Shown here: one piece after another, positions 36,016 to 46,487 of the stretch
How positions within the stretch are numbered: the first letter of the stretch is position 1
Layout: every line of letters begins with the position of its first letter
Assembly (NCBI GenBank): GCA_024233865.1
Contig: JACKPA010000003.1
Location: 186,001 to 250,000 of the forward strand
Length of the DNA stretch: 64,000 nucleotides
Direction: 5' to 3'
From: Leptospiraceae bacterium
Lineage (GTDB): Bacteria > Spirochaetota > Leptospiria > Leptospirales > Leptospiraceae
The notes under the pieces: model-generated
Database searches by the model: none
What the model saw: the letters and a program-made list of their open reading frames with translations, nothing else
What the model was told of the DNA's origin: nothing
Program-made: the position numbers and the translations under genes

Positions 36016-37677
36016 ATGAACAAGTATTATTCGTATTTCATTAAATCCATATTAGTTGTTATCTCAATCTATTTTATTTTTTCATTTTTTCTTATCTCAT
36101 TTTATCAAATAAATAACAAAATAAACAATGGACCTTTTGAAGATGCAATGGTTCAACAGGCATATCAGATTATTCTTGATAAGCCGGTCTATACGGATGC
36201 TTCCGTAGAATATACCCCTCTTCTTTATGCTCCTTCCTTTTTTTATTTATCAGCTCTAAATATCCTGATTTTTGGGAAAAGTTTATTTGCGGTAAGGTTG
36301 ATCTCAATCGCATCAATTTTTTTATTAATTATTGTAGTATATAAATTATATAGAATCATTTTTTATAGTTTTTCCGAGCCGGTTAAAATATTTGCTCTTA
36401 TTTTATCTATAGGTTTATTTTTAGCGTGTTACAAAGCTACTTTATTTTGGTTGGATCTCGCAAAAGTTGATTCATTATTTTTATTTTTTATTGCAACTTC
36501 TTTGTATTTTTTCATTTATATAATTAAAAAGGAAAGTGAGACCGTTGTATTGGCAATCCTATTTGCTATATTTTCCTCTTTATTATTTTTCACCAAACAA
36601 ACCGGGATTTTTATTGGTTTATCAACGCCATTTGTTTTATGGTTTTTTCAAAAAAAGAAATCAGCGATTATTTTCTCTATTACTTTTTTACTATTGACTA
36701 GCGGGTTTATGCTTTTTTTTAATTTTTCTGATACAGCAAGCAAATACTTTTTATATAATATTGAATTACCATCCACACACCCTTTAAAAATTCAGCCTGA
36801 TATGAAAAAAGAATTTTTTTCGAGTTTCACTCCTAGTTTGTTTGCTTTGGTTCTATTACTTGTTCTATTTTTAATACATTACTTAAAAAGAAAAATATCA
36901 TCTATTAAAGAACTTTATTATGAATTGTTGGATTATGATGTCGTGATAATCTTTATATATTTCATAATAGTAAACTTTTTAATATCTTTTGCAGGTCGTT
37001 TAAAATTAGGAGCTGTCGCAAACTCTTGGTTATATTATTATTTTGTTGTAAGTTTATTTAGTTCGTATATTGGAACAAGTATTCTGTTTTCATTACCAAT
37101 CAAAGAAAGCAAACTATTTAAAAATAAAGTTTTACAAATTGTATTGATACTTTTAATACTGGGACAATATTTTACTTTAAGGTATGATTCATTTGAAAAA
37201 ATTAATGAAATAACACAAAATCACAAAAAGAATGCCGAATATACCGATTTATTGTGTAAACTAGAACAACCCGTTTTGTTTCCTACCAATCCTTATTTAA
37301 CAAATATGTATTGCGGAACACGCTCGTCCTATCTTGCACAAGCAGTTCAGGATACAATGGGTCATGGTGAGCAGTTTTCTTTATTCTTTAATTCGTATAA
37401 AAAAGCCATTGAAAATCGGGATTACAAGACCATATTAGAGCATAAATACTATCCGGAATCACAAATTAATGCAGCTTTGAAATACACACAAAGTTTAATA
37501 GATTTAAATCAAAATAAAAAGGATATTCATTTCTATATCATTTTTCAAAAAGCACTAGAACTCCAAAAACTTACTCAAAAATACTATACTCTTAAAAAAG
37601 ATGATGAATTGAATATTTATGAAAAACAGTTTAAAGAACTAAATCCTGGTATTCATATCTTAAAACCAAACATGTAA
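36016..37677 (+). CDS. Polytopic membrane protein, PMT/ArnT-like glycosyltransferase
   Basis: A 553-residue protein with about ten membrane helices. The first periplasmic loop has GPFEDAMVQQAYQI followed by EYTPLLYAPSFFYLSA, the arrangement of dolichyl-phosphate-mannose transferase and ArnT-like proteins with an acidic residue pair early in the loop. A later soluble C-terminal part is typical. It is divergent from the preceding gene with a 102-base gap. Sugar donor and acceptor are unknown. Confidence 0.65.
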   Translation: MNKYYSYFIKSILVVISIYFIFSFFLISFYQINNKINNGPFEDAMVQQAYQIILDKPVYTDASVEYTPLLYAPSFFYLSALNILIFGKSLFAVRLISIASIFLLIIVVYKLYRIIFYSFSEPVKIFALILSIGLFLACYKATLFWLDLAKVDSLFLFFIATSLYFFIYIIKKESETVVLAILFAIFSSLLFFTKQTGIFIGLSTPFVLWFFQKKKSAIIFSITFLLLTSGFMLFFNFSDTASKYFLYNIELPSTHPLKIQPDMKKEFFSSFTPSLFALVLLLVLFLIHYLKRKISSIKELYYELLDYDVVIIFIYFIIVNFLISFAGRLKLGAVANSWLYYYFVVSLFSSYIGTSILFSLPIKESKLFKNKVLQIVLILLILGQYFTLRYDSFEKINEITQNHKKNAEYTDLLCKLEQPVLFPTNPYLTNMYCGTRSSYLAQAVQDTMGHGEQFSLFFNSYKKAIENRDYKTILEHKYYPESQINAALKYTQSLIDLNQNKKDIHFYIIFQKALELQKLTQKYYTLKKDDELNIYEKQFKELNPGIHILKPNM

Positions 37678-37683
37678 ATTTAT

Positions 37684-39285
37684 TCATCTAGTATTTTTAA
37701 AACCCGATTTTTTGTAAGAATCAACAAATTCATTTTTTATATAGATAAATTGAGGATAGATCATTGCACCGGTTAATGGAGCTAAGTAAAAAGGGTTTAT
37801 TCCAAAAGTGTTTAAATTGAAAGAAGTATACCCTTCTACCTTTTCGGGTTTAGCCTTGTATAAAATTTGATATTGTTTTAATCTCGTTTCCGGTTTGGAT
37901 TTCTCGTATATATCTTTTAAAAAAGGGTAATTTCTTAAATCCGATAAACTCATGCTGTGATAGTTATACTTTTGTTTCCAACCCGTTAAAGCAGAAATTG
38001 AAATAATATCCGAGAACTGATTGCCTTGGCAATTACCAAGAAGTTTTAGAAACTTGTTTACTTCTATTCTCTTTATTGAAGATAAAATCGGATTTGGTAA
38101 GATTTTTTTTAAACTAGAATGATAATTTGCATGAATACAATAAGAGAAAATAATTACAGAAAGTACTTTATAATAGATTTTGAGATATTGGATTTTTTTG
38201 AATCTTTTTAGAATGAGAAAAAAATAATGAATATTATAAGGTATAATTATAAACAATGAAAATAAAAGTGGAATACTATTGTTATAAGAAGAACCTTTGT
38301 GAATAGACAATAAGGTTGATATAAGGATCAAGGAGAATGAAAATGAGATTAAATAAAAATCTATGATCTTTTTTCTTGAACATCTTTTACCCTTAATTAT
38401 ATTCACTAAAAATACCTTTAAAAGCAATAGGTAAACTATTGTAATTCCTAAAAGACTTATGTTTATATATTTAATCTGGATTTTTGTAATGCCGTAAAAT
38501 AGTTTTATAGATTGAGTTATGGTTTCAGCAATATAGGAGTGTGTATTGCCCAATATCCATGTATATTTAAAAAAATAGCCATCCGTTTTGAATTGTAAAT
38601 ATGTTATAATAAAAAATATAGCAACCAAAAACGATAATAACTGTATAAAAGCTAATTTATATTTCTGGAATAGAATATAATAAAATACTATTATAGGAAA
38701 AAGTATAATGGCTGATTGTTTTGTAAAAACAGATATAAGGAATATAATTGTAACGGTTACTACTTGAAAGATACTAGGATTGAATTTAGTTTGAGTATAA
38801 AGTAAACTTGAGATAAAAAATATATGAAAGCCGTCTACACGAATCAAATCAAACCAATAACCACTTAGACCAAAAAAGGAAAATATCATAGAAAAAGAAA
38901 GAAGAGCTAAAAAATTAGAAAATCTGCTTCTTATTACTAATGAGAAAAAAAATCCAGCCATTATATAGGAAAACAATGATAAAAGTCTTGCTACCAAATA
39001 ATAATTTTCAAACAAGAAACTAAATTTTAATATATAAAAATATATCGGAGCATATAAAGAAGGGATAAAATCAAAAGACGGAGGAGGATATAAGTTTCCA
39101 GTCGTTTTTAAGACGTAAGCTGACGTGAGCATCATCCCTTCTTCCCATTCTATGTCATAGGGTAAACTTATTCGTGAGGTGATGACAGATACAAATTCAT
39201 AAATTGATGGATAAATAAAAAATAAAGATGTTGAAAATATACAAAAATATAAGATGTAACTAATGTTTATATATTTTTTTATCAT
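37684..39285 (-). CDS. Polytopic membrane protein, PMT-like glycosyltransferase
   Basis: A 533-residue membrane protein similar in plan to its neighbour: DIEWEEGMMLTSAYVL followed by PSLYAPIYFYILKFSF in the first loop, matching EDAM...YAPSFFYLSA of the previous gene, so the two are probably paralogues. The body is extremely AT-rich. It converges with the previous gene with a 6-base gap. Role in glycan or glycoprotein assembly is inferred. Confidence 0.65.
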   Translation of the reverse strand: MIKKYINISYILYFCIFSTSLFFIYPSIYEFVSVITSRISLPYDIEWEEGMMLTSAYVLKTTGNLYPPPSFDFIPSLYAPIYFYILKFSFLFENYYLVARLLSLFSYIMAGFFFSLVIRSRFSNFLALLSFSMIFSFFGLSGYWFDLIRVDGFHIFFISSLLYTQTKFNPSIFQVVTVTIIFLISVFTKQSAIILFPIIVFYYILFQKYKLAFIQLLSFLVAIFFIITYLQFKTDGYFFKYTWILGNTHSYIAETITQSIKLFYGITKIQIKYINISLLGITIVYLLLLKVFLVNIIKGKRCSRKKIIDFYLISFSFSLILISTLLSIHKGSSYNNSIPLLFSLFIIIPYNIHYFFLILKRFKKIQYLKIYYKVLSVIIFSYCIHANYHSSLKKILPNPILSSIKRIEVNKFLKLLGNCQGNQFSDIISISALTGWKQKYNYHSMSLSDLRNYPFLKDIYEKSKPETRLKQYQILYKAKPEKVEGYTSFNLNTFGINPFYLAPLTGAMIYPQFIYIKNEFVDSYKKSGFKNTR

Positions 39286-39355
39286 TGATTTTATAACTTT
39301 ATAATAAATTAACTCTTTTTAAGACTTGACATTGTGGGATCAAATAGTTTTTTTT

Positions 39356-40945
39356 ATGAATCATAGAATTATATATTATTTACCAATCTTAATTTCCGGA
39401 CTCGTTGGAGCATCTTTATTATTGATCATGGGTCATACTCCGTGTGATGATGCGTATATTACATTCAGACATGCGCGAAACTTTAGTGATCATTTTATTT
39501 TTTCATGGAATATCACAGGAAAATACGATTTTGGGTCCACTACACCGTTTTTTGCTTTTTTGCTTGGAATATTTGGGTTCATTTTTAGTTCTCAAAACAT
39601 TCCATTGATATCCTTGTATGTAAATGCGTTTTTGATCTTATTGAATGCTTTCCTATTTTTTTATATTGTCCTTGAAATAACAGAAAATTATGCAATATCC
39701 GTTGCCATTACATTTTTATTGTCTGTAAATTCTTACAGTATTCGAATTTATAGCCAGGGTTTTGAATCATGCTTGTTTATCACGTTTTTTTTTCTTGGTT
39801 TATTATTGTTACAAAGAGAAAAATATAAAAGTATCATGATCATTACAAGCTTAATCCCTTTTGTAAGACCGGAAGGGATAATATTATCTATTATAGTACT
39901 ACCATATCTACTTTTCAGGAGAAAATTAAATTTTAAACTAATTTTAATCTATAGTGCAATTCCTTTTTTATGGATTTTATTTTCTTTATTTTTATACTCA
40001 AGTATTGTGCCACAATCCATAGTTGCCAAATACTATTTGCAAAAATATGATCCAATGTATGAAATATATGGGAAAAACACAAATCTGATAGATAATCTCA
40101 AGCTTACCTTTGATTATATAAAAGAAATCTGGAATATAATACTTAAACCGGTTATTCTTTATAACGCTGAACCTGGTGTAAAATTTCTATATATAATAAA
40201 TGATAGACTAGGTAACTTTTTTCTACGTAGCGGAAATGAACTTCTGCTTACAATTATTTTTATGCTCTTTTTTGTTCCAATCTATTTATATCGTAAAAGG
40301 AAATTCTTCTCAACAGTTTATTACACTTACGTCCCATTTTTTATCATTTTTCTTGGCTATTCCAAAGCTTTGTCTCCATGGTATATACCGATTTGGATAA
40401 TTAGTTGCTTGTTATTGTTGAATACCGGATTTTATTTATTGGCAACCTTACTCATAAAATATATTAAAAAACCAGGCGTTTATATATTGAGTTTTACCGT
40501 TATATTGCTTTTTTTAGGGAAAAATTTATATTTTTACAATGACTATAAATACGAGTGGCAAAAAGGTTTTGGAAAGTTCTATGCTCCGGCACATTGGGAT
40601 AAAATTGAATACAATAGATTCAATGCGTATAAAAACGCAGCGATATATCTAAATAAACAATCTCAAGGAACTGTTGCCATGCACGAAGTTGGATTTTTTG
40701 GATTTTATTATACAAATGGAAACGTTATTGATTTATCCGGCTTATGTAGCTCTAGGGTAGTCAAAATTTATAGAGAGAAAAATAAAAAAGACAATTTAGC
40801 TGTTATTAACGAACTTAATCCGTCTTACCTTATAGGATTCAGAAAAAACGACAAAGAGCTTGAATCATTAAATTATGAAATCATTTACACAGATGAAAAA
40901 TTCAAAATTTTTTGGAACGAAAGTATTATTTACAAAAAAAAATGA
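39356..40945 (+). CDS. Polytopic membrane protein with DDAYITFR motif (GT-C)
   Basis: About 529 residues from the ATG at 39356; the frame is open to a TTG at 39326 and neither start has a good ribosome site. The first loop has the hallmark CDDAYITFRHARNF...STTPFFAFLLG of a widespread GT-C arabinosyl/mannosyltransferase-like family, with two adjacent Asp residues as catalytic candidates. About ten membrane helices follow, then a C-terminal soluble domain (VAMHEVGFFGFYY, VIDLSGL). This is the most recognisable of the four membrane genes in the cluster. Confidence 0.75.
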   Translation: MNHRIIYYLPILISGLVGASLLLIMGHTPCDDAYITFRHARNFSDHFIFSWNITGKYDFGSTTPFFAFLLGIFGFIFSSQNIPLISLYVNAFLILLNAFLFFYIVLEITENYAISVAITFLLSVNSYSIRIYSQGFESCLFITFFFLGLLLLQREKYKSIMIITSLIPFVRPEGIILSIIVLPYLLFRRKLNFKLILIYSAIPFLWILFSLFLYSSIVPQSIVAKYYLQKYDPMYEIYGKNTNLIDNLKLTFDYIKEIWNIILKPVILYNAEPGVKFLYIINDRLGNFFLRSGNELLLTIIFMLFFVPIYLYRKRKFFSTVYYTYVPFFIIFLGYSKALSPWYIPIWIISCLLLLNTGFYLLATLLIKYIKKPGVYILSFTVILLFLGKNLYFYNDYKYEWQKGFGKFYAPAHWDKIEYNRFNAYKNAAIYLNKQSQGTVAMHEVGFFGFYYTNGNVIDLSGLCSSRVVKIYREKNKKDNLAVINELNPSYLIGFRKNDKELESLNYEIIYTDEKFKIFWNESIIYKKK

Positions 40946-40993
40946 ACCATTTTTCATCGGGAATAGCTGCAACGTATATGCCATCAAAATCTT

Positions 40994-41734
40994 TTATATA
41001 GTGTTAATTAGATGATTTATTGAATGCTTAATCTTTATATCCAAACCCTCAATTGCGTTTTTATCTAGCAAAGGAGCAATTTCGTCATTTACTCTATCCA
41101 TCGTAATTGTAATTAATTCACTCCTAAGTTCATCTATGAATTCAGTTAAGCTCATTTTTTTCTTAGATTTAAGTTTCGGAATACGTGATTCAATTTTAGA
41201 TAGTCTTTTCAACAAAACATCCATATCCGGTTTTTCTCCCAGCATCTGAGTTAAAAAATATACGTCATACAAGTCTCTTAAAAGTCTTCTTTCATTCCAA
41301 GCCGCAAGCTTGTTTGCAAGAGCAACATCAAAACTCATTACTCTAATTATTTTTCCAAGTTGATTAGACTTTTTTGCCAAAGAATCTGTTGAAATAGGAA
41401 TAGATTTACATTCCATGGCTACACTTGATTCAACTTGAATGTTGACCCCTTCACAAGATATTGTGGCTATATATGCTTTAGAATTTAATTGCTGATCTAT
41501 TTTGACATTAGGAATGTCAAGCAATATTTTATTGATTTTATCAACAACTTCTTTTTTGGATTTATATGGAATCATTACATAATCCAAATCATTAGTACTT
41601 CTTGGACAGTCTACTAAATTTAAAGCCATCCCTCCTTTTAAAATAGCATGGTCTTTAAATTCTTCAACCATCCTATGTATTATCCAAATAAATAATGATT
41701 CGGTAGTTACTTTTTCTGGAAAATTTGATTTCAT
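40994..41734 (-). CDS. AbiEii-type nucleotidyltransferase toxin
   Basis: A 246-residue protein of the AbiEii/AbiGii family. Motifs visible are LKGGMALNL (Gly34-Gly35) followed by STNDLDYVM (Asp49, Asp51), the metal-binding acids of the nucleotidyltransferase fold, and KLAAWNERRLLRDLYDVYFL (about 140). In characterised AbiE systems this is the toxin that modifies tRNA or nucleotides and blocks phage growth. It overlaps the upstream antitoxin-like gene by four bases, the usual arrangement. Confidence 0.88.
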   Translation of the reverse strand: MKSNFPEKVTTESLFIWIIHRMVEEFKDHAILKGGMALNLVDCPRSTNDLDYVMIPYKSKKEVVDKINKILLDIPNVKIDQQLNSKAYIATISCEGVNIQVESSVAMECKSIPISTDSLAKKSNQLGKIIRVMSFDVALANKLAAWNERRLLRDLYDVYFLTQMLGEKPDMDVLLKRLSKIESRIPKLKSKKKMSLTEFIDELRSELITITMDRVNDEIAPLLDKNAIEGLDIKIKHSINHLINTI

Positions 41735-42336
41735 AATTCCCTCTCTTTAAAAAAACCTTTTGCAAATTTCACAAATTTAGGATTCCTATAATTTTCCAAA
41801 TATTCATATATAATTTTCATATCTAAATATTTCAAATTCATATCACTATAAACATCAAAATAAAAAGAAAGACCTTTACAATAAAAATATAGTGTGTCTA
41901 ACACAGCTTTTTCTTTAGTTGCTTTTTTTATTCCATTTATATTTTGATAGCCAAAGAACAATTCATTTGAAATTCCATAGTGCTCAATTCGAACCAAATC
42001 CGAGTTATAAGATCGTTTCTTCCCTACCTTGACTGCCCTAGTTCTATAAACTGGAACAGAGCCAATGATCAGGTTTTCTGCCAAAATAGATTCAAAACTT
42101 ATGTAGGATTTTGAATACAACTTTTGGCTTAGAGCATTCTTATCAAAATTTTCGGTTAGATATACATTTCTTGTAAATTTAAATAATATTTTTGAACTAA
42201 CTAGCTCGTTTATAATTCTGTAAAAGGTGTTTAGATGTGTACAATTAAGTATTGTCCTAAGGTCTGAATAAAGGAAAACTCCCCTCATATTCTTCTCAAA
42301 ACTCATAATTTTTTTGTATATTTCTATTTTTTTCAT
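41731..42336 (-). CDS. AbiEi-type antitoxin/regulator
   Basis: A 201-residue protein with an N-terminal winged-helix-like part (YSDLRTILNCTHLNTFYRIINELV...) and a C-terminal region with a ERIEHYGISNELFFGY-like and KEKAVLDTLYFY block, as in AbiEi-type transcriptional regulators (type IV antitoxins). It is upstream of and overlaps the toxin gene by four bases. In known pairs the antitoxin represses its own promoter; no clear operator is visible in the 160 bases upstream. Confidence 0.8.
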   Translation of the reverse strand: MKKIEIYKKIMSFEKNMRGVFLYSDLRTILNCTHLNTFYRIINELVSSKILFKFTRNVYLTENFDKNALSQKLYSKSYISFESILAENLIIGSVPVYRTRAVKVGKKRSYNSDLVRIEHYGISNELFFGYQNINGIKKATKEKAVLDTLYFYCKGLSFYFDVYSDMNLKYLDMKIIYEYLENYRNPKFVKFAKGFFKEREL

Positions 42337-42495
42337 ATAGACATTTATTACACTATAATATATATTATTTGTCTATCTAAAAATTAGTTTTTATACCATT
42401 GATTTTAGTAAAAAATAAACTTCTTAATCAATTTCACTTGATAATTTTTTCTATTAATCAAATATGAAATAAATGATTTTTTCAAAGGGGTAGTT

Positions 42496-44472
42496 GTGAG
42501 AAAACAAAGATTAATTAGCATCAAAAAACAGATTCTCTCTATTTTAGCTCTTGTTGGGATTATAGGCTCCCTTATATTTGGTTTTGCAAATTATCAATTT
42601 CTAAAAAACAAAGCTCATAACAACTTACATGGCGAAGCCGAATCACAAATTGAGAGAACCATTCAGATGGTTATGTTTTCAAGTATCAAGTTCCAAAATG
42701 CTTTTACCAGTGCAGACGAATTATCAAAAGTAGAAGTAAAAAGAAAATGGACAGATATTGTAAAAGCAATAGATGATGCCATTGTCCAAAATTATGGCGA
42801 AAATAAGGTCAGAATTCGTTTGATAGGCAGTGAAAGTATTACCGGAAGCAAACCTATGGGCGGAAAGATGACTGAGATCGAAATCCCTTTTGAAGAAAAA
42901 GCTTTAAAAAAATTTAAGGCAGATTCAAATTTAACAAAATATATAGAAAATCAGGATGATTATGTTCGTTTGTCCGTTCCTTTGTATGGAAGTGCCAATC
43001 CGGGTTGTGCCAATTGCCATGGAGTAACTGTTGGAGAAAAAATATTTTTAGGTTCAATCAATGCCTATATTTCCACCAAAGAGCCTTTGGAAGCTGCCTT
43101 ACATGAGACCTATATTACAACTTCTACTCTGATTGTTTTGCTTCTTTTGTTAATAACGTTTATTGGAGTTTATCTATCCAAGCGATTGATAAATCCCATA
43201 CAAAAAATTACGGAGTTTGCCAATTTTATTGCTAAGGGAAAATTAGATTTTCATATAGATATGCAACAAAACAATGAGATCGGACTCCTAAGCAAATCTT
43301 TTAATTCCATGAAAAACAACATTCAAGTCTTGACAAAAGATATTGACACTTTATCCAAAGAAGCAATAGCCGGAAATCTCTCGCACCGAGCTGATATAAA
43401 CAATCATTCGGGTGACTACCAAAATATCATAAAGGGAATCAACCAAACCCTTGATGCAGTAGTTTTTCCTCTTAATATAGCAGCAAACTACATAGATAAG
43501 ATCGCCAAAGGTGAGATTCCAAATAAAATAACGGATGTCTACAACGGAGATTTCAATACACTAAAAAACAACCTAAACCAGTGCATAGAAAATATTCAGC
43601 TTTTAATTGATGATACAAAAATGGTTTCCAAAGCAATTCGGGAAGGTAATTTGTACCAAAAAGCCGATCCGAATCATCATTCCGGGGATTACAAAATCAT
43701 TGTCCAAGGTATCAACAACACCATAGACACATTGAGTGAAATTGTCACCGATATAAAAAGTATGATTGAACATATCGAAGAAGGATCAAATAGAATAACA
43801 AGAGCATCTCATAGCCTAAGTTCCGGTGCAAGTGAACAAGCTGCAAGCGTAGAGGAGTCGTCTGCTTCCATTGAGGAAATAACGGCAACTATTTCCCACA
43901 ACAACGACAATGCCAAAACAACAGAAGACATCGCTCGAAGTGCCGCAGCTAAAGCAGATGAAGGTGAGAAAGCTGTTCGAGACACTCTGATTGCCATGAA
44001 AGATATTGTTCAAAAAATCAATATCATTGAAGAGATTGCATCTCAAACAAACTTACTAGCGGTAAACGCTTCCATAGAGGCTGCCAGAGCTGGAGATAAT
44101 GGTTTGGGCTTTTCCATTGTTGCAACGGAAGTTCGGAAATTGGCGGAAGGTAGCAAATTCGCGGCAAAAGACATTCGAGAATTGGCTGCCAAAAGCCTGC
44201 ACGTAGCAGAAAATGCCAGTAATCTCATAACGGAAATCATTCCCCAAATTAAAAAGACAGCTGATCTTGTTCAAGAAATCTCGATGGCTTCCGAGGAGCA
44301 AAAATCAGGAATGGAACAGATTAACGCTGCCATGAGTCAACTTAGCAATGTTACACAAACAAATTCCGAGTCAGCCGAGAGTTTAACGGTTGTATCGGAT
44401 TCTTTAAACGAAAAGACTTCTAATTTGTCTAAAAAAGTTTCTTTATATAAACTATCGGAAAAGTCGTCTTGA
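42496..44472 (+). CDS. Methyl-accepting chemotaxis protein with periplasmic CxxCH domain
   Basis: A 658-residue chemoreceptor starting with GTG behind GGGG. One membrane helix (about 12-32), a periplasmic domain of about 170 residues ending in GCANCHG (Cys171, Cys174, His175), a second helix (about 210-230), HAMP-like linker repeats (to about 420) and the signalling domain with the hairpin IASQTNLLAVNASIEAARAG. The CxxCH is a c-type heme attachment motif in a Tll0287/DUF3365-like sensor fold, which suggests a redox or gas ligand (NO, CO or O2). No CheW-binding or CheR pentapeptide tail is evident. Confidence 0.92.
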   Translation: MRKQRLISIKKQILSILALVGIIGSLIFGFANYQFLKNKAHNNLHGEAESQIERTIQMVMFSSIKFQNAFTSADELSKVEVKRKWTDIVKAIDDAIVQNYGENKVRIRLIGSESITGSKPMGGKMTEIEIPFEEKALKKFKADSNLTKYIENQDDYVRLSVPLYGSANPGCANCHGVTVGEKIFLGSINAYISTKEPLEAALHETYITTSTLIVLLLLLITFIGVYLSKRLINPIQKITEFANFIAKGKLDFHIDMQQNNEIGLLSKSFNSMKNNIQVLTKDIDTLSKEAIAGNLSHRADINNHSGDYQNIIKGINQTLDAVVFPLNIAANYIDKIAKGEIPNKITDVYNGDFNTLKNNLNQCIENIQLLIDDTKMVSKAIREGNLYQKADPNHHSGDYKIIVQGINNTIDTLSEIVTDIKSMIEHIEEGSNRITRASHSLSSGASEQAASVEESSASIEEITATISHNNDNAKTTEDIARSAAAKADEGEKAVRDTLIAMKDIVQKINIIEEIASQTNLLAVNASIEAARAGDNGLGFSIVATEVRKLAEGSKFAAKDIRELAAKSLHVAENASNLITEIIPQIKKTADLVQEISMASEEQKSGMEQINAAMSQLSNVTQTNSESAESLTVVSDSLNEKTSNLSKKVSLYKLSEKSS

Positions 44473-44492
44473 TAACAACCGAGGAAAAAGAC

Positions 44493-46487
44493 TTAAGCAT
44501 TTTTCTTATTAAGAACTAATTCGTACACTTTAGCCTGTACAAAGAATTCTAATAGAATTGGATCTATATGGTTATCTCTCACTTCCATTTTGAGAATGTC
44601 CAAAGCTCTCTCCAATGGAACAGCTTTTTTATATGGTCTGTCTTTATCTGTAAGCGCGTCAAAGATATCAGCGATGGTCATCATTTTCGATTGAACAGGA
44701 ATTTCTTCCGATTTTAATTTTAAAGGATAACCTGAACCGTCTAACTTCTCGTGGTGGGCATGTGCGATGTTTGGAATCATCTTTAAGTTTTGCGTCCATG
44801 GTATTTGTTTCAAAAATTGATACGTATGAATTACATGGGATTCTATTTCTTTACGCTCTTCTTCGTCAAGAGACCCCCTTTTTATAGATAATAAGCGATG
44901 TTCATTGGGAGTAATGATTGTGTTCGATGTACCGTCTAAAAATGTATAACGAACCTTTGAGATTTGTTCTAAAAAAGTTGAATTAGATTCTTCCAATATT
45001 GTAGGTTCATTTGCCATAGAGATGGTTTGTTCCATTTTTTGTAGTTTTTCAACTTCTTTTTGATACTTATTTTCTAAGTTTAGTTCATATTCAGCGAAAC
45101 CTTTTGCTCCGTATTTTTTTAAATATTCAATTTTTTTATTCGCTATTCGGTGTTGTATATCCTTTTGAATATAATAGATTCTCCATTTAATAAGTTCCAT
45201 TTCATAGGTTTCTAATTTTTTAGCTTTGACTAAAACCTTTTCTCGAACTCCAACTTTTCCAAAATCGTGCAAAAGAGAAGCATAACGTATTTCTTTAATT
45301 TGTTCCTTGGAAAACTTTATGTTAGCATAAATTCCTTCGTTGATCTTATCCACAACTTCTGCCAACCCTACAGTTAGTTCTGCAACTCGAAAAGAGTGCC
45401 CACTTGTTGTTGGGTCCCTTGCTTCTATTGCACTAACAGACGCTTTTACAAAACTTTCAAATAAGGTTTCAATTTCTTGGATAAGGTTATTATTTTGAAT
45501 GGCTACAGCAGCTTGTCCGGCGACGCTCATTACCAAGTCTTCTGTATACTGATCAAAAGAAAAAACTTTATCGGTAAAAATTTCTTCTTTTGTAATTTTT
45601 TGCTCAAAATTTTTTTTTCGATTGATTAGTTGCAAAACTCCAATAATTTCGTCTCGATGGTTTTTCATTGGAACAGTCAACATACTTTTTGTATGATAAT
45701 TTTTGGCTTTATCGTATTCCCCATTAAACTTATATTCAGTATTATCATCCAAATTGTAAGCATCCGGTAGATTTAATGGCTTTTTTGTATCTGCTACATA
45801 ACCGGCTATACTTTTTTTATTAATTGGAAGAATAAACTCATTCCCTTCCAGATCCATAGAAGAAATTTTAAACCTTAGAAATAAATTTCCATCATCATCC
45901 CTTTCTACAAGATACAATGAACCGGAATCAGCTCCTGATATTTCTCGTGCACTATACAATATATCTTTCAAGAGTTTTGCAAAGTCTTTTTCATAAGCAA
46001 GGCTCATACCTATTTGAGTTAATTTTTTAATATGTCGCTTGTTTATGTTTGACTTTCTTTTTAACTCAAAACTTTCTGCTTCAAATTTTAAACGAGTAAA
46101 CGCATTTGTAATTGTTTTGATAATAAAAATTGTAGGTGCAGAATCTATTATGTTAGTAAAATACAAATCATTTTCAATGTCTGTCATAGAAAGAACGTCT
46201 TCTTCCAATGGTGCATTGACAATAAAAAGGGGCATAACAAGAACGCTGTGTTTTTTTAATATGCTTCTTATTTTTAAATGTTCAACAAGTATTGTAGATT
46301 TTTTGAGAAAAAAAACTACTTTAAATAATTTTTCATCATCTCCAGAATTCAAAGATTTCTCTTGTTTCAGCAATAAACTTTCAAAATCGTTTAAAAGTCC
46401 AATTTCCGCTTGTAAGTTTTTATTATAGTTTCTTAGTATGACATTAAATTCCAGATTGTCCGTTATAATAATTTGATCGTGAAACAA
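44493..46487 (-). CDS. GAF-HD-GYP phosphodiesterase-type protein
   Basis: A 664-residue protein. Start is a TTG at 46487, the only start that keeps the N-terminal domain; the next ATG is about 85 codons later. Residues 1-125 look like a degenerate receiver-like domain, 160-325 a GAF domain, and 350-655 an HD-GYP domain with LLHDFGKVG (His407-Asp408) and HHEKLDGSGYP (about 575-585), both intact. A long charged insert with coiled-coil character separates HD and GYP parts. Expected to hydrolyse cyclic di-GMP. Confidence 0.9.
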   Translation of the reverse strand: MFHDQIIITDNLEFNVILRNYNKNLQAEIGLLNDFESLLLKQEKSLNSGDDEKLFKVVFFLKKSTILVEHLKIRSILKKHSVLVMPLFIVNAPLEEDVLSMTDIENDLYFTNIIDSAPTIFIIKTITNAFTRLKFEAESFELKRKSNINKRHIKKLTQIGMSLAYEKDFAKLLKDILYSAREISGADSGSLYLVERDDDGNLFLRFKISSMDLEGNEFILPINKKSIAGYVADTKKPLNLPDAYNLDDNTEYKFNGEYDKAKNYHTKSMLTVPMKNHRDEIIGVLQLINRKKNFEQKITKEEIFTDKVFSFDQYTEDLVMSVAGQAAVAIQNNNLIQEIETLFESFVKASVSAIEARDPTTSGHSFRVAELTVGLAEVVDKINEGIYANIKFSKEQIKEIRYASLLHDFGKVGVREKVLVKAKKLETYEMELIKWRIYYIQKDIQHRIANKKIEYLKKYGAKGFAEYELNLENKYQKEVEKLQKMEQTISMANEPTILEESNSTFLEQISKVRYTFLDGTSNTIITPNEHRLLSIKRGSLDEEERKEIESHVIHTYQFLKQIPWTQNLKMIPNIAHAHHEKLDGSGYPLKLKSEEIPVQSKMMTIADIFDALTDKDRPYKKAVPLERALDILKMEVRDNHIDPILLEFFVQAKVYELVLNKKNA

